DNA of 64,000 nucleotides. Source: Heligmosomoides polygyrus polygyrus. Lineage: Eukaryota; Nematoda; Chromadorea; Rhabditida; Heligmosomidae. Location of the stretch: positions 58,988,034 to 59,052,033 of the forward strand of contig OX377202.1 of NCBI GenBank assembly GCA_947396885.1, written 5' to 3'. This document shows, piece after piece, positions 31,460 to 42,309 of the stretch (its first letter is position 1; every line of letters begins with the position of its first letter). The notes beneath the pieces are model-generated. The model did not search any database. It was not told the DNA's origin and saw only the letters and a program-made list of their open reading frames with translations. A program made the position numbers and the translations under genes.

Positions 31460-34220
31460 CAGGGATGGGCGGAATTTCTGTTTTCTGTTTTCTGATTTTC
31501 TGGCCATTTTTGACAAATTTTTTCTGTTTTCTGTTTTCTGGGAAAATGGTCAAAAATTGGCCAGAAAACAGAAAATAGAGTTACGAACAAAATGTTATCA
31601 CAGAAATCTAATGAAAGGAATCTAAAAAGTATAGAAAAATAGAATAGTGAGCTTCATTCCACAATAGTATTTCTAATGCATCTTAAATGGGAAGCATGTG
31701 GCGTTTTTGGATGTGCTCGTGTAGTAATTGCGCCGCATACTCATGAACTATCACTAAAATTTTTATATTAAAACTTTAAAACTAGTATTCTGAGCGCATT
31801 AAATTATGTACTAACTAACCACTTGTCCTAAAGTTACTGTGGGTAGGGTTATTCTCCACCTCCGGTTTGAAAATTGATCACTGTTAATCGGTCATCCCCA
31901 ATATCGCTTTCTGCGGAGCCTTCGTCGAAGCTGCTTTTCTAACTATGAAGACTCCTCCTTGGTGTCACAAATTAGTAAGAGACAGAAAAGTTTTAGTTAC
32001 CTTCGATTTCGCTGCTGTAATGATACAGTACTGATACACGAAATTTCTCATTTATCACTTATATCATCTGTCGTCCCATTAATCATCGAGTTGTTCAAGC
32101 GGGCGCCAGCAGCGTCTCAACACGTCCATGCCACGTGCTAGGGTATCTAAAGAATCCTTTTCGCACGAGGGGCACGAAGAGCGTCATATTGTTTATTCAG
32201 GGCTTTGACGAAGTCCTGGTGTTCTCTTGACATCCCGTGGAGTCTAGTCGGTGATGGCTCTCGTCCACTCGGTGTCTGCGAAGCGCATTACGTGGCCCGC
32301 CTAATTTTCGACGACTTGGCCTATGCGACGGTGTCCCTGATCTTCGAACGTCGGCGAAGCTCGGAAGTCTCGAGGCCTTCTCTCACTTGCGTGAGTCGTG
32401 TCACTCCGAGCATTGTCCTCTCGATTCCCCGCTACGCGACACTGATCGCTTGTTCATCCTGCTTTCGGAGAGCCCAGGTCTCTGATGCGTCTTTTAGGGC
32501 AGGAAGAACAGTGAAGTCGAAAAGGTGGGTACGGAACCCGACGTTCTGCGTCTTCTCCACGACTCTCTTGACAGCTCCTCAAGCCGCTCGCATCCTCCTT
32601 CCCAGCTCCGGCGCTAGTTAGTTGGTCATGTTGACTTCACGACCCAGATACACGTATCTGAAGCATTCGAAGATGTTTGTTCCATTGAGTGAGAGTGGGG
32701 CGTCAGAAACTTGTCCGTTCCTCATGAACATCGTCTTCGTTAGATTCAGCTGTAGTCCAACGTTCCCACATACACAGTCGAAGCCAGCAAGCATTTGCTC
32801 TGCCTGGCTAGCGCTCGGTGTTAGATGGTGTAGGTGCCGTCTGTCGTCTTTCACTCTCATGTCTTCCCATTCTAGTTGTCGAATGACGTTTTGAAGGGTG
32901 GCGCAGAAAAGAACCGGGGATATAGTACCCTCTCATCGAACCTCTCTGTTCACTTTGGCAACGACGTTGTTGTAGAATGGCGAGACCTTTGTCGTGAATC
33001 CACTCTGCAGCTCTCGAAGGACTCTGATGTACACAGTAGGGACGCCCTGAACGAGCAGGACTTCGACGACCGCTGCAGTTTCGACAGAGTCGAATGCCTT
33101 CTTCAGGTGAACGTGCAGCGGCAGCTTGTACTCTCGCGACACTTCGATAAGCTTCGTAATGATGTGTATGTGGTCGATCGTACTGAATCCTCTCTGAAAT
33201 CCTGCTTGTTCGCATGACTGTACTTCATCTAGCGTTCTGCCGATCCTATTCAGGAGGACTCGAGTTAACAGCTTATAGACTACGTACATCAGGCAGACCA
33301 GGCGATTGTTGCTAATGTCGTGCACTCCTCTGTACAGCAAGGCGGTTCTGCTGGTCTTCCACTGAGATGTAATATAATATATAGATATGAGATGAAATAA
33401 TAATGTGATAAAGAGGGTATATGCTCGGTCTTCATCATATGGTGTCTACGCATTCAAAAAAGCACCTTCATCTAAGATCTGTTGTGCTGACAGCCCCTTC
33501 AGTCATAATCTCGTACTGTACTGTAAGGCACCAAGCCAGTGCACATCCTCTTTAGTCGGCTAAGCAGTAACTAGGTGCTGTAAAGAGCATTGGTAAGTTG
33601 GCCTGAGAACTTTCAGTTACGCGGAAACTAGGCTAATTACAAGGAAAGGTATGACCAAGAACGAAACGAACTAGGAATACAGATTCTAGCGGAGCCAGTA
33701 ATACTCAACGAATCTCTGCACAGCTTTAGAGTATGTTGCGAGAGTGCGTCTACAAACTCAAGCAATTGAGTTGAAATATGGAAACAGTGATCACTGATTC
33801 ATCGTGTTCGGTACTCTAAAGGTTTCTTACTAGTGGGACCATTATCTGATTGAGGCGTTCGCGGTGAAACGGGGCTGATGAGTAATGTTGTGTATTTCAC
33901 GTGTCGAGATTCCTAGGATCTATCAGTCCAGATTTACAACTTGCTGATTGCAGTAGACTGGAATGTAGTAGATAAACGCTTACAAAATAAAACGCTGGTG
34001 TACGACTACACTTCTAGTCACACAAAAGCTTTTGCTACTGGAAAAATGAATCTTTGGGTAAAATAATTAGATCGTGTGATAATTTCCAAATTTTCTGTTT
34101 TCTGATTTCTGTTTTCTGATTTTCTGGCGTTTTTGGCTTTTCTGTTTTCTGATTTCTGTTTTCTGACGAAAGCGATTTTCTGTTTTCTGGGAAAATTTTC
34201 AAAATTTCCGCCCATCCCTG
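31460..34220. mobile_element. hAT element (2761 bp) with 8-bp target duplication
   Basis: Ends CAGGGATGGGCGGAA and its exact reverse complement. The 8 bases GGCCCCAC flank both sides (31452-31459 and 34221-34228). Repeated TTTTCTGTTTTCTG motifs lie inside both ends in opposite orientation, as subterminal transposase sites would. CAGGG termini and an 8-bp duplication identify hAT. No hAT transposase was recognised; the middle is occupied by an RTE LINE fragment, so it is non-autonomous. The flanks of the LINE (31620-32140 and 33360-34080) hold nothing else identified. Confidence 0.9.
32140..33360 (-). pseudogene. RTE-type reverse transcriptase fragment inside the hAT
   Basis: Minus-strand frames, shifted several times, read in order: VYKLLTRVLLNRIGRTLDEV, CEQAGFQRGFSTIDHIH, LKKAFDSVETAAV, VLRELQSGFTTKVSPFYNN, HLHHL followed directly by SASQAEQMLAGF, LQLNLTKTMFMRNG, VYLGREVN, and near 32290 AGHVMRFADTEWTRAI. 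The catalytic FADD box expected after HLHHL is deleted. Both ends are truncated. It belongs to a different RTE subgroup from the copies at 42-51 kb, which have EKAFDRVPREVIW and YADDVMLA. Confidence 0.8.
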
Positions 34221-34221
34221 G

Positions 34222-34285
34222 GCCCCACGCGAGACGGTAGATGCGCGCGAAATAGCGGAGGGGCAGCGAGAGGTAGCAGACGCGC
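34222..34285 (+). repeat. 64-bp direct repeat right of the hAT element
   Basis: Partner of 31390-31452; its first bases are the hAT target duplication. Confidence 0.6.
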
Positions 34286-35758
34286 TGCAAATCGACGTGA
34301 CTCAGCAGTAGCGGGGACGAGCGGGGCCGAGTTGCCCGTCAACCTATTTTCATACCAATCGTACTGTTGGTACCATTGAGGAAATACACTAATCCAGCCA
34401 CAACAGTCACTGAGTTTCTGCAGGATGTTTAGAAACATGTCTGAGACTTTCTTTTGTTTGAGATAGATATTTTAGGACACTCTTTATCAAAGCGTTTGAA
34501 GTACAAATAGCAACATACGAATCAAACAAGTCAACACAACTGCATCGTGTGAAGCATGAGATTGCATTTGTGAGCAAGCATATACCTGAATACAAAGGCA
34601 AGTGTGCTAACAGTAGTACCCTCACGGAATGGGCAGGATAACATGCGTAGGGCTCTTCAGAGGAGTACAACGAGGGGACGGGAATACATTGAGAGCTAAC
34701 TAGTGGGCAAGGTTGCTGGCTAAGGTATCAAGGTGATCCTTACACTCTCTTCTGATAGGTGGACGACCAGCCGCCTGGAGGAACTGCCTGAAGCGCCTCG
34801 TCTCATCGTGTATATCATTTTGCCTGCAGGCTTCGCGACTTCGCATATATCTTGTCGCCATTTCCCCATTTGCTATAGGCAGGATCTGCGATTTGGCCAT
34901 AGTTAACTGTGAGGCCAAAAACTGTAATGGAGCTGCCATAGCAGGGGTGCCAGTAGGAAACGCCCTTCGAAGTTTACTGTGAAACCCTTCAACGAAGCTC
35001 GTAGGTTATCTTGTCCATTCCGTGAGGGAACAGTTATCTGTTCCACCATTGCCATCCGCTCTGGGACTGTGAAAGTATCGCATGAAACCATAAATATCGT
35101 TCTCTAAACAATATTTGTTCTCATGTGTCACTTGACCGAAGCGTGGCTGTGCCACATCAGCTACTAAGCCTTGGATAACGCTGGTTGGAGTTCCTGTATA
35201 GAGTTGTGCCCAAAATCCATTGCACCTCTCGACCACCCTACGGCGCATAGTAGAACGAGGGGCGCTTCTTGGTTCACAGAAGGGGGGGGGGGGCGAACCG
35301 GATTTTCAGGATCCGCTATGAAGTGTCAACTTCTGACTTTGCAGGAAGGCAGAGGCTGATTGTACACCTCGCGCTCTCGATCCTTAAGTGATCGGCATCC
35401 ACAGCACACAAAAGTGCTGGTCGTTCCGTCTGAGAGTGTCTTCCTATACGCCCACTCATAGCACGCTGACGATCTCGTAGGATATATATCGTTATATCTT
35501 TATCCCTTTGCTGTGAGGGAGCAAACACCACTCAAACCGGTTCGAACGACACCTTTCGTAACAATGGCTCTCCAAATCCCGCCACATCTTCTTTCTTTTG
35601 AATCTCATGTGAAATCTCCCCATCGTGGGAAAGCAATCGCATGAATTAACGCAAGTGCGGCTAGAGATGTAGGGTCGGCGTAGGCGCCGGCACTCTTCCG
35701 TCTGGAATCTGCCTCGCCGCGATGACTCAGCATGCTCGGGGCCGAGCTGCCCCGTAAT
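34229..35758 (-). mobile_element. MULE-derived inverted repeat, right arm
   Basis: Reverse complement of the left arm, running from ATTACGGGGCAGCTCGGCCC at 35758 inward. It keeps about 400 bp (34800-35225) absent from the left arm. The minus strand has a C-terminal transposase segment near 35030-34700: EWTR, stop, then FVEGFHSKLRRAFPTGTPAM and FLASQLTMAKSQILPI, the W-T-R...H-x-x-L-R-x-x-F...P pattern of MULE transposases. Stops and frameshifts make it a pseudogene. Confidence 0.65.
34700..35290 (-). pseudogene. MULE transposase C-terminal remnant
   Basis: Contains VERCNGFWAQLYTGTPTSVI, the EWTR and FVEGFHSKLRRAFP motifs and AMAAPLQFLASQLTMAKSQI. The stop after EWTR and frame changes break it. 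Upstream catalytic DDE residues are not recognisable in this window. Confidence 0.55.
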
Positions 35759-35849
35759 GTAAAAGCCGCCACGACCATCGCGGCACGGCGGCATGCCGCC
35801 GAACTCTGTTTCCGGCCAAAGAGATGGATGGGTGGAAGCACGTCCTTGC

Positions 35850-36210
35850 CATTTTTCGCTAACAGCGTTCGTCAGTTTCTAAAGTTGGTTGATGTAAGTG
35901 CTGACGATGACTGTGTGCCCTTGCAAGAGTAACTCGTAATACAGCATTCCTCGCAAATCCCAGAAGCAGCCAAGGCGAATTACGGGGCATCAGTGGCAAC
36001 AATGCCAAGATTTATGGAAAGTCGGACGGGGGAAGAGGAGACACGTATCGGGGTGACGGCCCATTTTGTCTTGTGCTGTCGGGTCATTTTCTAGAGGGTG
36101 CCACACGGCACGATGCGTGTTAGAATCTCCAAGTACCCAACTCTCATCCACAGTAACCTGTCCTTTCAGAAACTCCGTCTAAGGACACGGGTCAACCAGA
36201 CGAGCGGAAA
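35850..36210 (-). pseudogene. Mariner transposase remnant
   Basis: On the minus strand, frames read VTVDESWVLGDSNTHRAVWH (the region of the first catalytic aspartate, here DES), then WDLRGMLYYELLLQGHTVIV and STYINQLQKLTNAV, a typical mariner succession. Several frameshifts, no visible inverted repeats. Confidence 0.6.
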
Positions 36211-37746
36211 GGTGAGAGCGCAGAGAAACAGACACTCCGGCTGCGATCCGACGGCTGCCGGCCGAGTGAGCTGACTCAGCGCGCGGGTGAGAGCACCCTC
36301 TCGTCGCCTGCTTCTTCATAACCGCTAGCGGTCGCGGAGGCGCAGTGCAGGAAGACTGAGTTTCAAGGGGGAGAATTGCAACTTTCGTAGCTTACAGACT
36401 TCCTAAAGGTCACGAAACAGTCGTCTGGAAGCTGCTACGTTTTGGGTGGTACGACAGACATCAACTAGTGAAGGTACGCAGGTCTGGCAAAACTGGATTT
36501 GTAAAAAGAAATTGGTGGAGACGTTTGGGTCCTGCTTACATAATGGCATCGTTTTCATGGAAGCACATTCCAGTGGAAGACAGGAAGCAACAAACTTAAG
36601 TGGATCATCCTCATGGTATTCTATTATTCGTCTTCCTTGGGCAGAACATTTTCGTTTATGAACAGATGACAATCCTTAAGACCGTCTCTGACCCTTAAGC
36701 TTTCTTTTTTCTAGGAGTCTTAGGTCTGTTTCTTTTTACAGACAATAGTGATGGAATATACTCATTTGCATACAGCTAGAAGCAATGAATCTTAGGATAA
36801 AACTTCTGAAAAAGGCCATCCATTTGAGATAAAGACCAATCTGTGTTCACACAGCACTGCAGCAACTGATCTCCGAAGCGTTCTGAAGCCATGTTTTGAG
36901 AAGTAATGGGCTTGAAATCCCACTGGTTTACACAAGAAAAGCAATATAGCCTATTCCAAGCCGCTGAGTACTTTGCGTGTGACCTTGTGTAACCAATCAA
37001 GCACACCAATGTGACGTTCTGGCAAGTACACGGCGCGTCCCAAACTCGCGACACAGCAGGCATCGGATCTCATCTTTGAGCCGGAACCCTGGTTGCGAGT
37101 ACTAATACCATTGTCCTTGTCGTGATATTCTTTTAAAAAAGTCGAAAAGGTAAGGCAAGACTATCCCATCGCATCAACGTTTCTAATCAGAGAGGTCGCC
37201 TAACCGACATCCTTCGTATGCGAAATAATGGTTAATGGAGGCAGTCCTCGAGCTACCCTATCTCGTCTGCGGTAGAGAAGCTCGGGGGTGCTCCGTTGTC
37301 TGGACTCTGGCGCAATGGTGGAGAGATTCAGCGGGGCAGGAGAGCGGGATCTCTAATAGAGAGGGCGCCGACGGCACGACGAAACCGCCGAAACATGAGT
37401 CATGGTTGACCCGTACCCTGTAACCCAGAAACTCCTTTCGGTGAGGGAGAAAAAAGAGAGCCGAAAAATGGATACCTGGATGAACCGCATGCTATCGACC
37501 AAGGTATGGTGCATCTTTCCAGTAAGCTCTTTTCTGTGGTGGAGGCACTGGAGGCGATTGAGAACTGTTGGATGTTCTAACACATTTGTCGAAGCCTGGT
37601 GCGACTGATTTAAAGGCTATTTGTTGTTACAGAAAGTTTTGTTGCAACTTCTTGCGCCAGGCTGGATCCGAAAGCGCACCTTCTTTGCGGTACGAATCGC
37701 TCTGGCGAAGTATGGACAGGCCCTAAAAGAGTGCTTGGCACAACCC
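36211..37746. other. No gene recognised
   Basis: Short frames such as 36403-36672 and 36776-37063 (minus) contain scattered cysteines but no family could be assigned. A small hairpin GATCTCTAATAGAGAG lies near 37349. Otherwise featureless. Confidence 0.4.
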
Positions 37747-37749
37747 TAA

Positions 37750-37891
37750 AGGCCTTTGCACACTTTCGCCGCCACGCGGCAGCCCTATCTTTAAGCGTGG
37801 GGCAGAGACGCAGAATCGCCTCGCGAGGCAAATCGATATCTATGGTAATCGTGGTGAAGCGCCGCGTGGCGGCGAAAGTGTGCGAAGGCCT
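37750..37891. mobile_element. 142-bp PIF/Harbinger-type MITE
   Basis: Ends AGGCCTTTGCACACTTTCGC (with CGCCACGCGGC following) and the inverted counterpart; TAA flanks both sides (37747-37749 and 37892-37894). Its right duplication overlaps the left TTA of the next MITE, so one element landed at the edge of the other. Confidence 0.8.
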
Positions 37892-37893
37892 TA

Positions 37894-38222
37894 AGGCGCA
37901 TGCACACTTCTGCGACAGCGCGGCGCGACCGTGATAAAGCATAGGGCCGCGACGGCCGCGGCGCGACACTGCGACACGTGCCGCAGGGAGGGGGCATGCA
38001 CACTCTTGCGGCTGTCGCGGCGGCTATCGCCGGCGATGCCTCGCTAAGTGCCGCAAGCTGGAATGGTTCAAATCATTCCTGGCGGCGCGACATGCACTGG
38101 GACGTCGGTTCTGTCGCCTATAACGATGCTCTAACGCGACCGCGCCGCGACCGCCGGATTTCGCGGAAGTGGCAGTCGCCCCTCTTGCCGCGCCGCGGTG
38201 TCGCAGAAGTGTGCATGGGCCT
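37894..38222. mobile_element. PIF/Harbinger-type MITE, copy 2 (329 bp)
   Basis: Same family and same length as 2253-2581; starts AGGCGCATGCACACTTCTGC and ends GTGTGCATGGGCCT, flanked by TTA at 37891-37893 and 38223-38225. The two copies are very similar throughout, including the internal GCACTCTTGCG palindromes, so the family moved recently. Confidence 0.85.
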
Positions 38223-38352
38223 TTAAGGTTACTGCGAGCCCAGCGGCGCCGCTGGAGAGACTGTCTGCGCTCTGACCTTTCGCGCCCGCAGACAATGAGT
38301 CGGCGGCGGCCGCTGAACGGTATGACTCATCGTCCTCGCCGTCCGCTGCTCG

Positions 38353-38374
38353 TCGCAGAAGTGTACGGGGCCTT
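38353..38374. mobile_element. Third related MITE end
   Basis: GTCGCAGAAGTGTACGGGGC plus CTT resembles the right terminus of the 329-bp family (GTCGCAGAAGTGTGCATGGG). No left partner is clear; the GC-rich stretch 38226-38352 would be its degenerate body. Confidence 0.4.
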
Positions 38375-38648
38375 CACTCTCTGAAAACGATGCTAAAAGA
38401 GGAAGCAAGCTAGCTTACAAAAACAACACTGGGAACTGGTCTACAAGAGAACTTTTCCTTGGGAATTCACAGCGGGGAAAGGCCGCTTCTCGCAATTGTT
38501 TCTTTTTCTAGAAATGCCCCTCCGACTAGGATAGAAACTCAGAAACGGACTTCGCTTCGCGCTGTCGACCATAATAGAATATGGAATCCTCTGTTTTTCA
38601 ATAAACGTTTGGCGAGTACTGCAGTGGCTAATCTGCGGCCATCTCCAC

Positions 38649-38762
38649 CAGGGGTGTGTTTAATTACGATTTACGATTTTACGAGTTACGGTTTTTCGAC
38701 ATCTTCAGTCGTACATCGTAAAATTAAAAATTAAAATATTTAAATTAAATTAAATTAAAACT
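38649..38762 (+). mobile_element. hAT-like end (CAGGGGTGTG)
   Basis: CAGGGGTGTGTTTAATTACG followed by ATTTACGATTTTACGAGTTACG: the same terminus and subterminal TTACGATTTACG motifs as at 24171 and 4146. It runs into an AT-rich AAATTAAATTAAA tract at about 38728-38762. Confidence 0.45.
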
Positions 38763-38779
38763 TATATGATTGGAAAAGT

Positions 38780-39066
38780 GGAGACAACGCCGCAGCCGCA
38801 GCTCGTGACATCAACGCTGCACTTGGGGAGGGTTTCGCTGAGGAACACGTAATTCGCCACATCATATCCATATCGCCACACCTCTTGCCTTATAAATGGT
38901 TGGATAGCGAGCGAAACTCAAGCTCTGGAGTTTTTGCACATTGCACATTGCGAAGGAGTGTCTCCTTCGCAATGTGTGGGCGAGCGCTGCCGTGGAGAAA
39001 GAAGACGTCGTCCTTGTTTCCACGTAGAGCCGCGATGACGCCATCCAATCGCCTGCTGTAGACCGG
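38780..39066. pseudogene. Two mariner transposase pieces in opposite orientation
   Basis: On the + strand at 38783-38870 the translation RDINAALGEGFAEEHVIRH matches the N-terminal region of the mariner at 46290. On the minus strand from 39066 to 38890 it reads SRRLDGVIAALRGNKDDVFF and LHGSARPHIAKETLLR, the second-aspartate region, with D changed to G. The two halves have been inverted relative to each other. Confidence 0.6.
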
Positions 39067-39194
39067 CGGTAACAGTGGAGCTCGCTCGAAGTAAAGGATA
39101 AAAGGATAAAGGACGGCGTTACTCAATCCCTTCTGGGATGCGCCAGCGCATTCTACTTCTACGGGATGTCGTGGAGGCGACATGAATGCGTATT

Positions 39195-39395
39195 TTGGCC
39201 ATACAATGACTTGCGGTGGCCAGCCGATGTACAATTCAGCGCTTTATCCTTCCCAGACAAGTCTGGTACCAATTCACCTACCCCGGAGGGATGGAAGGCT
39301 TGGTTGGCCTGGGCGGGAAATCCGAACCAGAAACCTGGTATCGGGTGCACGCGACAGTCGCGCCTCCTCCGACTGCGCTACACGCGCCCATTACA
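39195..39395 (-). repeat. tRNA-derived SINE (family A), copy 1
   Basis: Minus strand: A box TAGCGCAGTCGG (39380-39369), B box GGTTCGGATTT (39328-39318), then a tail with GAATTGGTACCAGACTTGTC and ATCGGCTGGCCACCGCAAGT. The same order occurs at 51440-51580 and 61745-61915, so this is a dispersed tRNA-headed SINE. Confidence 0.7.
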
Positions 39396-40193
39396 ACATC
39401 CAGTAAATGCTTCCTTCGCGGTTCCGACAAATGCCGAGCATTGTTCAGTTATGATGTGGAGTTGATAAGGACCATTTGGATGACCCTAGAAAAGACAGTG
39501 TCTCTACTCCTTGGAAGAACACAGGGTCCGCTGCCATTCAGGCGTGGTGTCGCAGGTGTCCACGTCGATGTTAGCCCAAGAAAGTGACATCTCGGCGCGC
39601 AGCTCACTCGAGGCGCTCTGGATCCCAGCAAGGAAGTTCCTGGGGTCAACCGGAGGGAGAGCGTCTAACGGTGACTCAAGGACTGGCGCCCTCCTTACAT
39701 CTCTGCGGGTTTCGATCTACCTTATCTGATGCACGCGGTGTTTGAGTCGGGTGGTTCCAGTCTGCAGCTCATTCACCCAAGTTACTTCGGGGGTCGAGCG
39801 TTCTATCCCCTCATCCCCCTTGCCCGCCCACCCCCAACCCCCTGCGATTGCTCGAGAGTCTAGTGGCTGCCTTACGAGATAGTGGAGACGCAGACATTTG
39901 CCACGCCTCTGTTTAAAGGGCGGGGGATAGAACGCCACTCCGCCAGTTACTTCCAGCTACAGGTGAACGGTGGTGCTCGACGGCAACCACCTGTCAGATC
40001 AGCAGTCTGTGCAACTCCCATCACTGATCCTATCTGTTTTCGAGAAAGGCTACTCTTATGAAATGATGTTAATGCGAGTGGCGTTGCGAATATTTCCGAC
40101 TTTTCCAGGCTCTGAAGAAGGCAAAGCTGCCCGTCGGCCGGCATAACGCCGTTGACAATTTTGATGGATAGCTTATCACCTACAATTCATGGA
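39396..40193. other. No gene recognised
   Basis: No credible frame, ends or repeats were found apart from compositional patches such as the C-rich 39800-39845. Confidence 0.4.
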
Positions 40194-40422
40194 CACGGGT
40201 GTGCGTTAAATTTTTTCGGTAAATTTTTCACGACTGTTTTTAAGGAAAATTTTGGCGTTGAATTCCATAAATTCACTAGAATCATTAAGTAAAATTTTCC
40301 TTAGATGCAGTCAGTTTGGTTGTATTTTAGTACGTAAATTGCTAGATTTGCTTTTTTATTGATTTGCTCGACTCCATCTACTTGTCAATTATATGACAAC
40401 GTCTTCATGTCCACAACAAACA
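40194..40422 (+). mobile_element. Weak hAT-like end and AT-rich spacer
   Basis: CACGGGTGTGCGTTAAATTT resembles the CAGGGGTGTGCGT ends; its interior TAAATTTTTTCGGTAAATTT echoes the inverted end at 47285-47367. The remainder up to the mariner is AT-rich and unassigned. Confidence 0.3.
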
Positions 40423-41664
40423 TTAGTTTGACCGTAAAGCTCTCAGCGTTTTGTGTTGCTATTTTTCATTCGTCTATTATTAAGTAAAAAGTCAACTTGA
40501 TTTGCGCAATAATGCTACTTTCTCTACAGAATTTTCGCTCTTTCTGACTAAGTAATTTGTGATTCCACGTTGTTGTATATTTCTGTTCTTGAAGGGCTTA
40601 TTGAGGTATGTCGAAGGAGCAATTCCGAACGATATTTTATTTTGACTTGAAATTGGGACAATCCGCAGCCGGGACAGCTCAACAAATCAACCGAGTAAGG
40701 GGGCCTAATAGTAGGGTTGGAGAAAGCACTGCGCGCCAGTGGTTCAGTAAATTTCGGACCGGAGATTGCGGCCTCGAAGATGACCTCTGTAGCGGTCGAC
40801 CTAGAGCGATCATGGACGACGAGTTGAAAGAATTGGTGGAAGCTGAACCAAAAGTGGATACTGTGTAGTAACAGGAAACGCTCCAGACAGTAGTTGGACG
40901 CCGACGAACCCCTAGCCTTTTTCCCAAGGCGGACCTCCACCAAAAAAAGTAATGGTAGCCAGTACAGTAAAGGTAGACAAGGCATTTAAGCAACCATCTG
41001 CTATTTTTTCCGTTCTACACTGCTATGTTATACCATGTTTTGATGTAAATAAGCTGTTCTCATTTAATGTGTTAACATTATACTGTTTTGTGGCTGTCTT
41101 AAGTGGTCGTAATAAATTATCATTATTATTAATGGTCACTGTGTGGTGGTCGGCGGCTGGTGTGATCCATTACAACTTTTTGGCATCAAGAGATTACAGC
41201 AGAGTCCTACTGTAAGGAAATCGACGAAATGCACCGGAAATTGCGTCAACTTCAGCCAGCATTGGTCAACAGAAGAGGCCCGATTCTTTTGCACGATAAC
41301 GCCCGCCCACACGTTTCACAAATCACTTTTCGAAAATTGAACGAATTAAAGGTTGGAGTTCAAGTTCTGCTTCACCGGTCATATTCTCCAGACCTGTCAC
41401 CAACCGACTACCACATTTTCAAACACTTTCAGAACTTCCTCGCTGGTAAAATCTTCACCAATCAGGACCAAGCCAAAACTGCTTTTGTGGATTTTGTCTC
41501 GACCACCTAATTTTTTCGCTGATGAAATAAGTCGACTGGCGGCCCGTTGGCAAACGTGTGCTGATTCGAACGGCGCTTATTTCGACTAGATCCGATAAGA
41601 TTTGAGAAAGTTGGGATTGTTCAAAGTGAAGCACTCAAAACGCTGACAACTTTCCGGACAATCT
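40423..41664 (+). mobile_element. Mariner element, copy 2, with LINE insertion
   Basis: The right end reads inward as GATTGTCCGGAAAGTTGTCA; the left end (TTAGTTTGACCGTAAAGCTC) has decayed. The transposase starts MSKEQFRTIFYFDLKLGQSA at 40608 and runs to about 40868. It is then interrupted by a shift and by a 173-bp insert, and resumes with [31 protein letters not shown] and [16 protein letters not shown] (to 41510). Here the DNARPH motif is intact, unlike in copy 1. Non-functional because of stops, shifts and the insert. Confidence 0.85.
40957..41129 (+). mobile_element. Truncated LINE/SINE 3' end inserted in mariner copy 2
   Basis: 173 bp absent from mariner copy 1, flanked by a 7-bp direct repeat TAATGGT (40950-40956 and 41130-41136). 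It ends GTAATAAATTATCATTATT, with an AATAAA and an ATT microsatellite tail, as 3' ends of non-LTR retrotransposons do. Its sequence does not match the tail of the CR1 copy at 20350. Confidence 0.75.
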
Positions 41665-42309
41665 ATTATAATTACAACAGTCAATCTATCACCCACAAAA
41701 CTGCTAAACGAGAGAAATCAGTTAGATTCAGAAACCTGACAGTGTCATCAGGATTTCTAAAATAACAGATTTCTTACTATGCCAGTTCGCTTAGCTTGTG
41801 GAAAGTACTCCAGCCTTTGGAAGGATCCAGAGCACTACGCGCCATAGCGCGGTAGTTTTCATTTGTACTGACAAAACCTTCCCAAGACTTGCGCCCGCTA
41901 GGTAGACCTTTACAGCCCAACATTCTTCTATATTGCCATAATTGTTTGGAAACGAATGTAGCGAATGTTTTAATGAAGAATTCAAGTCAGGCAGTAACCA
42001 CAGCGAATTCTTTGCTACATTTCGTCTTTGGTAGATATTTACGAAACACGTAAACATGTCTCCTGGTTGACATGATGGTTGCTTTTGTCTTATTGGAAAC
42101 GACAGTAGAGAATTAATGAACAGCCACGGACCGCTGACCAAATTTTAATCGAATCGAACTCTACTGCGTTGAGTATTTCCGTCTCTACCATCCAAGTAAC
42201 GTAGATTTCAATTGTTAAGCTTCTTTTTCACCTCTGCCCTTCAAAAGAAATAGGGAATAAATAAAACACGCATTTAAAAGGGCGCTTCTCGCCCTATATA
42301 GCAGTGGTT
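41665..42309. other. No gene recognised
   Basis: A 116-codon minus-strand frame (41791-42141) resembles no family I know and has no flanking signals. Otherwise nothing is seen. Confidence 0.4.

Noticed and set aside
39170..39240. Extension of the mariner remnant through the frame reading YIGWPPQVIVWPKYAF
   Set aside because: The same DNA recurs at 51540-51580 as the tail of the tRNA-derived SINE, so it is not transposase coding.
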